Part shown: positions 1-5,636 of the stretch, one piece after another | Layout: each line of letters opens with the position of its first letter | Position numbering within the stretch: position 1 is the first letter of the stretch | NCBI GenBank assembly: GCA_027070385.1 | Contig: JALXDW010000182.1 | Coordinates: 1-6,749, forward strand | Length of the DNA: 6,749 bases | Source of the DNA: Chromatiales bacterium | GTDB lineage: Bacteria > Pseudomonadota > Gammaproteobacteria > UBA6429 > Thiohalophilaceae | Reading direction: 5' to 3' | Notes under the pieces: model-generated | Told to the model about the DNA's origin: nothing | The model's input: the letters and a program-made list of their open reading frames with translations, nothing else | Database searches by the model: none | Program-made: the position numbers and the translations under genes

Positions 1-2
1 GC

Positions 3-1844
3 CCAACAGAAACCAATCCTGTCACCAATGAAGTTTCGGCAACTGAAGGCACACCGCAATACGGTATCTATATGCTGAATCTCGACACAGGCGATTTAGA
101 CATTATTGATATCGGTTCGGCCGGTAAAGTACTCCGCAGCCCGGTTGCCTTAATCGCCCGGGAAAAACCGAATGGTATTGACGACAAAACCCTTGATGCA
201 ACACTAGCGGCTAAAAATGGGGGTGCAGGTGTTGGTATTCTCAATGTAAAAAGTGTTTATGATACCGACAGCCGTGGTCGCATGGGCAGTGCTGCATTAA
301 TGTCAGGTGAAAGCATCCCTCAAACAGGTGGTGTTGCCGATATTGCCGCAATGAAAGATCCAACCAATGCCAATTATAAAACCCGCCCCGGTCGTTTTAT
401 CCGTATCACTAAAGCTGTGGCAACACCGTCAGGGATGGGGCAAAATGATATGGGTGAAACCATGTTTGAAATGCAACAAATTGTTGGCTATACCGAGTTG
501 GAACCAGACGGCTCATTTAAAATCGAAGTCCCCGCTGATACTCCGATTGGTATTAATGTGGTTGACTCAGAAGGTCGCGCTTTCCAGGTACACACTAACT
601 GGATTCAGGTTAAACCTGGTGAAACACGCACCTGTAATGGTTGCCATTCACCTCGCAGGGGTGGCGCAATCAATATCAGCCCCATTGCAGGTAACCATCC
701 AAATACCTTGATGCCCGGTACCGGCAATGAAACCATGGCAGAAACACGCTTCAATGCTGACCCAACCAATTATCCTCTTTTAAAAACCGACATGGTTCAC
801 ACGGATGTATGGGCAGCAAACGCAAGCCAAAAAACATCCGATATCACCATTGACTACTCCGGCTTAACAACAACAAAACCGGTTAATGGTGTTATCAACT
901 ACCCCGAACATGTGGCACCAATATGGGAAGCATCTCGTACCAATTCAACCGGCTCGGCCATTACTGCCGGTGATGTGACCATTGCAGCAGGTGCAACCTA
1001 CAGCTGTACCACCTGCCACAATGCCAACACAGCCGATGACGCAACCGGTACAAGTGATGAATTCAAACGTACCGGTGGTTTAGACTTGCGCAACACTGTC
1101 GGTGGTGAAGGTTATGTTACTTCTTACAGTGAATTAATGATTGGCGACCCCATTCTTGACCCAACAACAGGATTGCCCACTATCACAATAAAAGACGATG
1201 GTGAACTCATCGTTAACAGGGAAACAGCGGCTGTTTCTGTCGGTAGTGCGCGTAGCAGTATTCTCGCTGCAGTGCTTTATAATAAAGCACTTAAAGCACC
1301 CGACCGCAGAATCAATGGTGTTGATGTTGCTATCACCGCCATAAGCGTCGACCATTCCAGCATGACCAATGCATCCGAACGTCGTGTCATTAACGAATGG
1401 ATAGACCTCGGTGGCCAATATTACAATACCGCCTTTAATGGTGATACCGATGGTGATGGAACACTTGAACAATCGGAATTACGTTCACCTCCAAGCGGTT
1501 TAAGTGAATCGGTGTTTAACTCAACCGTACACCCCATTTTAATGAGTGAATGTGCGGGTTGTCATCAGGCCTTTGGTGGCAATGGTGCAACCGGAGCAGC
1601 AAATGCAAGCTTTACCCGCAACCGGTTTGTACTCACCGGAAATGCGGAAGGTGACTTTAACATTACCTCCACAATGGTTTCAGATACTTCAACTGCTGCA
1701 AACAATATTCTGTTAAGCAAACCTGTGTCGACGGATGGTAATGTACATCCACAAATTGATAATGGTGCTGGCGGAACTAAAGCGGTTATGTCAGTATCGG
1801 ATTCCAATTACACAATTATTGCTAACTGGATCACAGCTCCTTAA
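3..1844 (+). CDS. HzsA-related multihaem c-type cytochrome (5' partial)
   Basis: The reading frame is open from the left edge, so the Met codon at 72 is internal and the true start lies outside the window; 613 residues are visible. The first residues (YGIYMLNLDTGDL) look like the last blade of a WD40/PD40-type propeller. Next comes a domain resembling the hydrazine synthase alpha middle domain: LNVKSVYD, RFIRITKAV, PDGSFKIEVPADTP, then HTNWIQVKPGETRTCNGCH. Three haem c sites are seen: CNGCH (633-647), CTTCH (1005-1019) and CAGCH (1551-1565). The last two head similar modules that end in a WI motif. A DxDxDGxxxxxE loop lies between them. The protein is presumably exported to the periplasm or cell surface, but its signal peptide is not in the window. 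Known: this domain is widespread in proteins annotated HzsA-related that are not hydrazine synthases. Inferred: an electron-transfer or redox-sensing role. Substrate unknown. Confidence 0.88.
   Translation, partial: PTETNPVTNEVSATEGTPQYGIYMLNLDTGDLDIIDIGSAGKVLRSPVALIAREKPNGIDDKTLDATLAAKNGGAGVGILNVKSVYDTDSRGRMGSAALMSGESIPQTGGVADIAAMKDPTNANYKTRPGRFIRITKAVATPSGMGQNDMGETMFEMQQIVGYTELEPDGSFKIEVPADTPIGINVVDSEGRAFQVHTNWIQVKPGETRTCNGCHSPRRGGAINISPIAGNHPNTLMPGTGNETMAETRFNADPTNYPLLKTDMVHTDVWAANASQKTSDITIDYSGLTTTKPVNGVINYPEHVAPIWEASRTNSTGSAITAGDVTIAAGATYSCTTCHNANTADDATGTSDEFKRTGGLDLRNTVGGEGYVTSYSELMIGDPILDPTTGLPTITIKDDGELIVNRETAAVSVGSARSSILAAVLYNKALKAPDRRINGVDVAITAISVDHSSMTNASERRVINEWIDLGGQYYNTAFNGDTDGDGTLEQSELRSPPSGLSESVFNSTVHPILMSECAGCHQAFGGNGATGAANASFTRNRFVLTGNAEGDFNITSTMVSDTSTAANNILLSKPVSTDGNVHPQIDNGAGGTKAVMSVSDSNYTIIANWITAP
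633..647 (+). other. Haem c site 1, CNGCH, in the HzsA-like domain
   Basis: This is a CXXCH motif in frame with the cytochrome gene, directly after the conserved run HTNWIQVKPGETRT and followed by SPRR. The position matches the haem-bearing end of the HzsA-like middle domain. It is expected to attach haem c through the two Cys, with His as proximal ligand. Confidence 0.85.
912..1427 (+). other. Haem module A of the cytochrome (CTTCH)
   Basis: This segment runs from VAPIWEASR to WIDLGGQYYN. It carries CTTCH at 1005-1019, then LDLRN, SYSELM and an Ala/Ser-rich stretch, then VDHSSMTNASERRVINEWI. The His coded at 1353-1355 or the Met three residues later could be the distal haem ligand. The layout (CXXCH, variable middle, His or Met, then WI) matches module B of this protein and the lipoprotein that follows. 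Such modules are common at the C-terminus of secreted multihaem cytochromes. Confidence 0.7.
1443..1478 (+). other. EF-hand-like calcium loop between haem modules
   Basis: The 12 residues DTDGDGTLEQSE fit the EF-hand loop pattern, with Asp at positions 1, 3 and 5, Gly at 6 and Glu at 12. The loop sits in the linker between haem modules A and B. Only one loop is present, which is more like the isolated calcium loops of dockerin or thrombospondin-3 linkers than a paired EF-hand domain. Calcium binding is inferred from the pattern only. Confidence 0.6.
1512..1841 (+). other. Haem module B of the cytochrome (CAGCH)
   Basis: This is the C-terminal module. It starts at VFNSTVHPILMSE, has CAGCH at 1551-1565, then F, A and LL positions shared with the next gene, a candidate distal His (1746-1748, in NVHPQ) or Met, and ends SNYTIIANWITAP. 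The following lipoprotein ends ANYTIIFNWINSP at the matching place, so the two are probably related by duplication. Confidence 0.7.
1806..1833 (+). repeat. Near-repeat, copy 1 (end of haem module B)
   Basis: This 28-base stretch matches 2283-2310 at 24 of 28 positions by hand comparison, including a shared 11-base block (taactggatca). Both copies encode the NYTII-x-NWI end of a haem module in neighbouring genes. The match fits descent from a duplicated domain kept under protein-level selection. It is not a mobile-element repeat. Confidence 0.6.
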
Positions 1845-1871
1845 AAATAAATAAAAAGAAAGTGAAAGCTT

Positions 1872-2330
1872 ATGCCGTATCAAGCTATACCACGCAACGC
1901 TGTTTTATTATCTTTCATCGTTTACAGCTTGTTATTCCTGACAAGCTGTAAACAGGTTGAAAATAAAGAAAACACGGGTGTTCAAACTCTAAGCTATACC
2001 ACCTTTACTGGCTCAGTCAATGCTGTATTCGATGCCAACATAGGGGGTAAAACCTGTTCCGCCACTGGCTGCCATAATATCAGTGGTGGCTCCGGTGGCT
2101 CGTTTAAGATTTATGCCAATGCCACAACCACCAGTGAACTCACTGCTAATTTTATTTCGGCAAAATCATTTGCCAATCTGGTTGATCCGGCATCAAGTAA
2201 ATTACTACTGGAACCGCTTACCGGCATCTTTTCCAGCGTGGGCAGCCATGCCGGTGGTGATATTTTTACCAAGGGTGATGCTAATTACACCATTATCTTT
2301 AACTGGATCAACAGCCCGATTACACCGTAA
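1872..2330 (+). CDS. Small monohaem lipoprotein with CX4CH motif
   Basis: This 152-residue protein has a signal peptide ending in the lipobox LTSC, with the lipidated Cys at residue 26. The mature part is therefore about 127 residues, anchored to a membrane (no Asp at +2, so outer membrane is plausible). It carries CSATGCH at residues 62-68, a CX4CH haem variant rather than CX2CH. The His at 126, in SHAGGDIF, is a candidate distal ligand. The end, ANYTIIFNWINSP, copies that of haem module B in the upstream gene. The start at 1872 is supported by the purine-rich gtgaaag a few bases upstream and by the clean signal peptide. The gene follows the cytochrome by 27 bases. Probably an electron-transfer partner of that cytochrome (inference). 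The motif is also compatible with a non-haem metal site. Confidence 0.8.
   Translation: MPYQAIPRNAVLLSFIVYSLLFLTSCKQVENKENTGVQTLSYTTFTGSVNAVFDANIGGKTCSATGCHNISGGSGGSFKIYANATTTSELTANFISAKSFANLVDPASSKLLLEPLTGIFSSVGSHAGGDIFTKGDANYTIIFNWINSPITP
2283..2310 (+). repeat. Near-repeat, copy 2 (end of the haem lipoprotein)
   Basis: This is the partner of 1806-1833, with 24 of 28 bases identical. It encodes NYTIIFNWI at the C-terminus of the lipoprotein. See copy 1 for interpretation. Confidence 0.6.
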
Positions 2331-2332
2331 TG
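2328..2332 (+). promoter_or_regulatory. TAATG stop-start overlap (translational coupling)
   Basis: The stop codon of the haem lipoprotein shares its last base with the ATG of the SH3b-barrel gene. No Shine-Dalgarno-like sequence is visible in the preceding bases, so translation of the second gene probably depends on ribosomes finishing the first. This favours coordinated amounts of the two proteins. Confidence 0.6.
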
Positions 2333-3094
2333 ATAACCCAACTGAAAATATTCAATATACTGTTGGTTATGCTGATGACCTTATCTTTACCACTTCATGC
2401 AAAAGAAACCGATGAGTCAGATGAATACCAGAAAGTAAAAATCGTCGAGGCTTATATCGAACTGCACACTGGCCCGGGCAGCGGCTTTCCGGTATTTTTT
2501 GTCGAGCAGCGCGGCAATAAAATTAAAATAATAAAGCGCAAAACAGACTGGTTTAAAGTTCAAACAGAAAAAAACAAGATTGGTTGGGTAGAACGCGCCC
2601 AACTTGAAAAAACACTCACAGAAGCCGGTGTAAAAAAATCCTTTAAAGATATCTTGCTGGATGACTACATAAAAAGTCGCCTTGAATTTGGCATTGCTGG
2701 TGGTCTGTTTGAAAGTGAACAAAGTTTTACACTACGCGTTGGATATAAACTGACACCCAACATTATATTTGAACTGGCCTATACCAAAATTGCTGGCAAG
2801 TTCTCAAGCTCCACACTGTATCAGGGTAATTTTAATTTGCAGCTTTATCCTGAATCACGCCTTAGCCCGTTTTTGTTTGTTGGTTATGGAAAGTTTGAGA
2901 ACGTACCATCAACTTCACTGGTCTCAGCAAAAAGCAGCACCCTGGATATGGGCAATGCCGGCATTGGTATTAAATTTTATTTATCTGACCGATTTTACTT
3001 TCGTGCTGAAGCCAGCACCTACATTGTTTTGGTCGGTGATAACCGCAGTGACGAATACACACACATTAATGCCGGCTTCTCTTTCTTCTTTTAA
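2330..3094 (+). CDS. SH3b domain fused to a small outer-membrane beta-barrel
   Basis: This is a 254-residue exported protein. A signal peptide (hydrophobic residues 7-22) is predicted to be cut after LHA at residue 24. Residues about 36-92 form a bacterial SH3 domain: ELHTGPGSGFPV near the start, then KTDWFKVQ and GWVERAQL. After a short linker, residues about 118-254 alternate polar and hydrophobic residues in strand-length runs (LEFGIAGGLF, FTLRVGYKL, LSPFLFVGYGKF, FYFRAEAST) and end HINAGFSFFF. The terminal Phe is the usual signal for outer-membrane insertion. The size suits an eight-strand barrel with the SH3b part in the periplasm. SH3b domains bind peptides or peptidoglycan, so a role as anchor or docking site is reasonable but inferred. 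The start is fixed by the TAATG overlap. Confidence 0.85.
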   Translation: MITQLKIFNILLVMLMTLSLPLHAKETDESDEYQKVKIVEAYIELHTGPGSGFPVFFVEQRGNKIKIIKRKTDWFKVQTEKNKIGWVERAQLEKTLTEAGVKKSFKDILLDDYIKSRLEFGIAGGLFESEQSFTLRVGYKLTPNIIFELAYTKIAGKFSSSTLYQGNFNLQLYPESRLSPFLFVGYGKFENVPSTSLVSAKSSTLDMGNAGIGIKFYLSDRFYFRAEASTYIVLVGDNRSDEYTHINAGFSFFF

Positions 3095-3113
3095 TTAAAA
3101 AAATGACAACACT

Positions 3114-3752
3114 ATGAAAACAATTTTAGGCCTCATTATTCTCAGTATCAGTTGCATTACCTATGCCGCTGAAACGACTCGCGAATTACAAACCCAAAAT
3201 GAACAGGTCATTAAACCGGAAATAGCACGGCGTGATATTGTTATCCCCAAAATTGATACTGAAAATTTTGAAGTGGGTCTTTATACCGGGCAATACAATA
3301 TGGAAGACTTTGGTTCGAATGATGTATCAGGCTTTAGAGTAACTTACCATATAACTGAACGCGCCTTTATTGAGGGTGCTTTTGGTAGCACGGAAGTATC
3401 TGATACAACCTTCCGTAAAATATTACCAGGAGGATTATTTCCAAGCGAAACCGAAACACTGGAATATAACTATGTCATCGTTGGTTACAACCTGTTCCCG
3501 GGTGAGTTTTTCCCCTTTGAAGGTGTTGCCTGGACAAGTTCATTTTATGTTGTTGCCGGTGCGGGTAACACAACTTTTGTCAACAAAGATCATAGCACCA
3601 CTATTCTGGGCGGTGGTTTTAGAATATTGCCAAAAGACTGGTTAGCCATCCATATGGATGCACGGAGACATTCATTTGAATCGGATATTACCGGCACAAA
3701 GAAAGTTATTAACAACCTCGAAATTTCACTTGGACTTTCCATTTATTTTTAA
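3114..3752 (+). CDS. Outer membrane beta-barrel domain protein (OMP_myx_plus type)
   Basis: This 212-residue protein has a signal peptide cut near residues 18-19 (TYAAE), an N-terminal linker of about 30 residues, and then a barrel domain from about residue 49 to the end. Motifs recalled from the family TIGR04565 are present: DTENFEVGLYTGQYNMEDFG, then VTYHITERAFIEGAFG, YNLFPGEFFP, SFYVVAGAGNTTF, LPKDWLAIHMDARRH and a C-terminal NNLEISLGLSIYF. The final Phe and the strand pattern support outer-membrane insertion. Function in the family is not established. It lies 19 bases after the SH3b-barrel gene, so two small barrels are made in series and may pair. No strong ribosome binding site is seen before 3114, but no better in-frame start exists. 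Mature part has no Cys. Confidence 0.85.
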   Translation: MKTILGLIILSISCITYAAETTRELQTQNEQVIKPEIARRDIVIPKIDTENFEVGLYTGQYNMEDFGSNDVSGFRVTYHITERAFIEGAFGSTEVSDTTFRKILPGGLFPSETETLEYNYVIVGYNLFPGEFFPFEGVAWTSSFYVVAGAGNTTFVNKDHSTTILGGGFRILPKDWLAIHMDARRHSFESDITGTKKVINNLEISLGLSIYF

Positions 3753-3755
3753 ACT

Positions 3756-3759
3756 GAAG
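3756..3759 (+). promoter_or_regulatory. Ribosome binding site for the TlpA-like gene
   Basis: GAAG lies 9 bases before ATG 3769 and 15 before ATG 3775. The spacing favours 3769 as the start and argues against the longer in-frame start at 3658, which would lie inside the upstream barrel gene. Confidence 0.45.
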
Positions 3760-3768
3760 AACTCAACA

Positions 3769-4266
3769 ATGATTATGAAAAATTCCATTCCTAAAATATT
3801 TGTACTTTTATTGTTTCTTAGCAGTTCGGCTCAAGCAGTCAGTGTCAACAATATGGCTCCTGACTTTACCCTATCATCTTCGACAAAACAAAATATCCGC
3901 TTAGCCGAACTCCGTGGCCAGGTTATTATGCTTAATTTCTGGGCAACCTGGTGCAACCCCTGCCGGGTTGAAATACCCCATCTGCAAAAATTGTATGATC
4001 AATATAAAGACATCGGATTTACTGTTCTCGGTGTTAATATTGATAATAATAAAACCAAAGCAGCCAAAATGGCTCAGGATCTTGGTGCTAAATTCCCGAT
4101 ATTGTTTGACAATACACAGACCGTCAGCAAATTATATTCTATAAAAGCCATGCCTTTCACCATGCTGATTGATCGTGACGGCAAGGTACGTGAAATTTTT
4201 TATGGTTACAAACCCGGCTATGAAAAAAAATACGCCCAGACTATCCGAAAGTTATTAAGAGAATAA
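3769..4266 (+). CDS. TlpA/ResA-like periplasmic thioredoxin
   Basis: From the chosen start the protein has 165 residues. A signal peptide is predicted to be cut after AQA at residue 23, so it acts outside the cytoplasm, free in the periplasm. The mature part is a thioredoxin fold: APDFTL, LRGQVIMLNFWATWC, the active site CNPC at residues 62-65, then RVEIP with the Glu seen in TlpA/ResA proteins, and the cis-proline loop AMPFTML (Pro129). Known for the family: thiol-disulfide exchange, often keeping apocytochrome or metal-site Cys reduced. Plausible local substrates are the CXXCH proteins of genes 1 and 2 and the Cys tail of the next gene. A longer reading frame from 3658 overlaps the barrel gene and would bury the signal peptide, so it was rejected. 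No resident transmembrane reductant (DsbD/CcdA) is in the window. Confidence 0.93.
   Translation: MIMKNSIPKIFVLLLFLSSSAQAVSVNNMAPDFTLSSSTKQNIRLAELRGQVIMLNFWATWCNPCRVEIPHLQKLYDQYKDIGFTVLGVNIDNNKTKAAKMAQDLGAKFPILFDNTQTVSKLYSIKAMPFTMLIDRDGKVREIFYGYKPGYEKKYAQTIRKLLRE
4257..4263 (+). promoter_or_regulatory. Ribosome binding site for the DUF4266 gene
   Basis: AAGAGAA sits 7 bases before the ATG at 4271, inside the end of the thioredoxin gene. It is a weak but well-placed Shine-Dalgarno-like sequence and supports 4271 as the start. Confidence 0.4.
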
Positions 4267-4270
4267 AAAC

Positions 4271-4513
4271 ATGTCATGTTGCCAATCAGTATTATTAAAA
4301 ACAATGCCCATTGTCCTTTTGGCCGGACTTGCAACGGCATGTTCTTCTTTCGAACCCTGGGTGCAACCCTATGAACGTGAAATCTTGGCTGATCCTGTTA
4401 TGAGTTTTGCAAGAGAACCTTCTATTGAAAATCATTTTTCACATGTTTATGAAGTACGGGAAGGCTCACATGGTGCCGGCACGAGTGTTGGTGGAGGTTG
4501 TGGTTGTAATTAA
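4271..4513 (+). CDS. DUF4266 lipoprotein with Gly-rich CGCN tail
   Basis: This 80-residue protein has a lipoprotein signal peptide with Cys24 (LATAC) as the likely lipidated residue, leaving a mature peptide of only 57 residues. The mature part contains the DUF4266 pattern FEPWVQPYERE, LADPVMSF and HVYEVREGSHGAG, and ends GGGCGCN (residues 74-80). Apart from the lipidated Cys, its only mature cysteines are Cys77 and Cys79. From memory, this Gly-rich Cys-x-Cys end is typical of the family, and DUF4266 genes usually sit beside DUF3570 genes, as here. The tail could bind metal, be oxidised by the neighbouring thioredoxin, or be modified. No function is established. An unusual Cys3-Cys4 pair lies in the cytoplasmic end of the signal peptide. 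The gene starts 4 bases after the thioredoxin stop. Confidence 0.9.
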   Translation: MSCCQSVLLKTMPIVLLAGLATACSSFEPWVQPYEREILADPVMSFAREPSIENHFSHVYEVREGSHGAGTSVGGGCGCN

Positions 4514-4526
4514 ACTGCTCAACAAA

Positions 4527-5618
4527 ATGAAATTACTCACTCATTTAACATTTATTTCAGGATTTTTAATTAGCTCCGTGCAGCTATCTTATGCAGCGGT
4601 ACTAGCCGATGATCGTGCTGATATTATGACACATTATTATTCAGGTGGTGGTGTCACTGCACAAGGTCCAGCCTTGCTGGTACGAAAAGGCAATGATAAA
4701 TCCTACTCCGTTTTTGCCGGTTACTATGTTGATAACGTCACCAGTGCATCTATTGACGTTGAAGCACAAGCCAGTGAATACACTGAAAAAAGAGACGAAG
4801 TGTCGCTCGGAGTAGACTATTTATATAACGATACCATCACCACACTCTCTTACAATACCAGTGAAGAGAGTGATTACCTGTCTGATTCGGTCAACATTGA
4901 CATGTCTCAGGAATTTTTTGGAGGAATGACAACCTTTAATATTGGCTATTCAACTTCTTCTGATACCGTCAAGCGGAGTGACAATGATTTTAATAAAGAT
5001 TTGAATCGTTACCGCTACCGACTGGGATTATCTCAAATTCTGACAAAGAACTGGATAACCAGTTTCAACTATGAGGCGATTGCCGAAAAAGGTTTTCTAA
5101 ACAACCCCTATCGCTCTGCCCGGGTTCTGGGTGCCTATGTACCAGAAGTCTACCCTTCCACTCGTACCAGTGAAGCCTATTCACTCCGCTCATTAACTTA
5201 TTTTGACTGGCGTGGCTCCATTCGGTTTGACTACCGATTTTTTACGGATACATGGGGCATACAGAGTGATACTTTTGAAATTGGACTTAACAAATATCTC
5301 GGAGATAAAAACATTTTCGAAATCTCTTATCGACTCTACTCACAAAACAAAGCCAGCTTTTACAGCGATAACTTTGATGCCGAAATGGTTTATATGGCAC
5401 GTGATAAAGAATTAAGCACTTTTTCTGATACAACACTAAAAGCAAAATACACTTACCACATGTTTGAAAATGACAGCGGTTTTTTCAGCAAAGGCACATT
5501 TACAACATCCGTCAGCTACATTGAATTTGAATATGATGATTTCACCCATTATAAAACAGGTGAAAAATATTCCTACACAGCATGGGTAGCACAAATATTA
5601 TTATCATTATGGTATTAA
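4527..5618 (+). CDS. DUF3570 outer-membrane beta-barrel protein
   Basis: The chosen start gives 363 residues. Residues 1-23 are a good signal peptide ending QLSYA. The longer in-frame start at 4407 would add 40 residues overlapping the DUF4266 gene and precede the signal peptide, so it was rejected. The mature N-terminus has the DUF3570 hallmark ADDRADIMTHYYSGGGVTAQ then GPALLVRKG. The rest is rich in alternating strands with Tyr, Phe and Trp at their ends (YSVFAGYYV, TTFNIGYST, YRYRLGLSQIL, GSIRFDYRFF, IFEISYRLYSQ) and ends QILLSLWY. This implies a barrel larger than the two upstream ones, perhaps 14 to 18 strands. There is no Cys in the mature part. It lies 13 bases after DUF4266 with no clear ribosome binding site, so coupling to that gene is likely. 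Role unknown; a pore or receptor is inferred. Confidence 0.9.
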   Translation: MKLLTHLTFISGFLISSVQLSYAAVLADDRADIMTHYYSGGGVTAQGPALLVRKGNDKSYSVFAGYYVDNVTSASIDVEAQASEYTEKRDEVSLGVDYLYNDTITTLSYNTSEESDYLSDSVNIDMSQEFFGGMTTFNIGYSTSSDTVKRSDNDFNKDLNRYRYRLGLSQILTKNWITSFNYEAIAEKGFLNNPYRSARVLGAYVPEVYPSTRTSEAYSLRSLTYFDWRGSIRFDYRFFTDTWGIQSDTFEIGLNKYLGDKNIFEISYRLYSQNKASFYSDNFDAEMVYMARDKELSTFSDTTLKAKYTYHMFENDSGFFSKGTFTTSVSYIEFEYDDFTHYKTGEKYSYTAWVAQILLSLWY

Positions 5619-5624
5619 AAAAAC

Positions 5625-5627
5625 AGG
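5625..5627 (+). promoter_or_regulatory. Ribosome binding site for the coiled-coil protein gene
   Basis: AGG (in acagg) lies 9 bases before ATG 5637, in the 18-base gap after the DUF3570 stop. It supports that start. Confidence 0.4.
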
Positions 5628-5636
5628 TATCTTCTT

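Noticed and set aside
1134..1472. Minus-strand open frame inside the cytochrome gene
   Set aside because: It is antisense to a clearly coding region with haem motifs and an EF-hand loop, and has no recognisable domain.
3..1844. Hydrazine synthase (anammox) function for the first gene
   Set aside because: No beta or gamma subunit is nearby, and the surrounding genes are outer-membrane and scaffold proteins. The shared domain alone does not show the activity.
3103..3117. Four-codon reading frame (ATG ACA ACA CTA TGA) overlapping the start of the second barrel gene
   Set aside because: It could act as a coupling mini-frame, but it has no clear ribosome site and such short frames arise by chance.
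3658..3768. Longer start for the TlpA-like gene
   Set aside because: It lies within the upstream barrel gene and would put the signal peptide in the middle of the protein. The GAAG site fits ATG 3769.
4407..4526. Longer start for the DUF3570 gene
   Set aside because: It would overlap the DUF4266 gene for over 100 bases and place 40 residues before a clean signal peptide.
5594..5622. AT-rich end of the DUF3570 gene as a possible terminator
   Set aside because: No GC-rich inverted repeat followed by a T run is present, and the next gene starts 18 bases after the stop.
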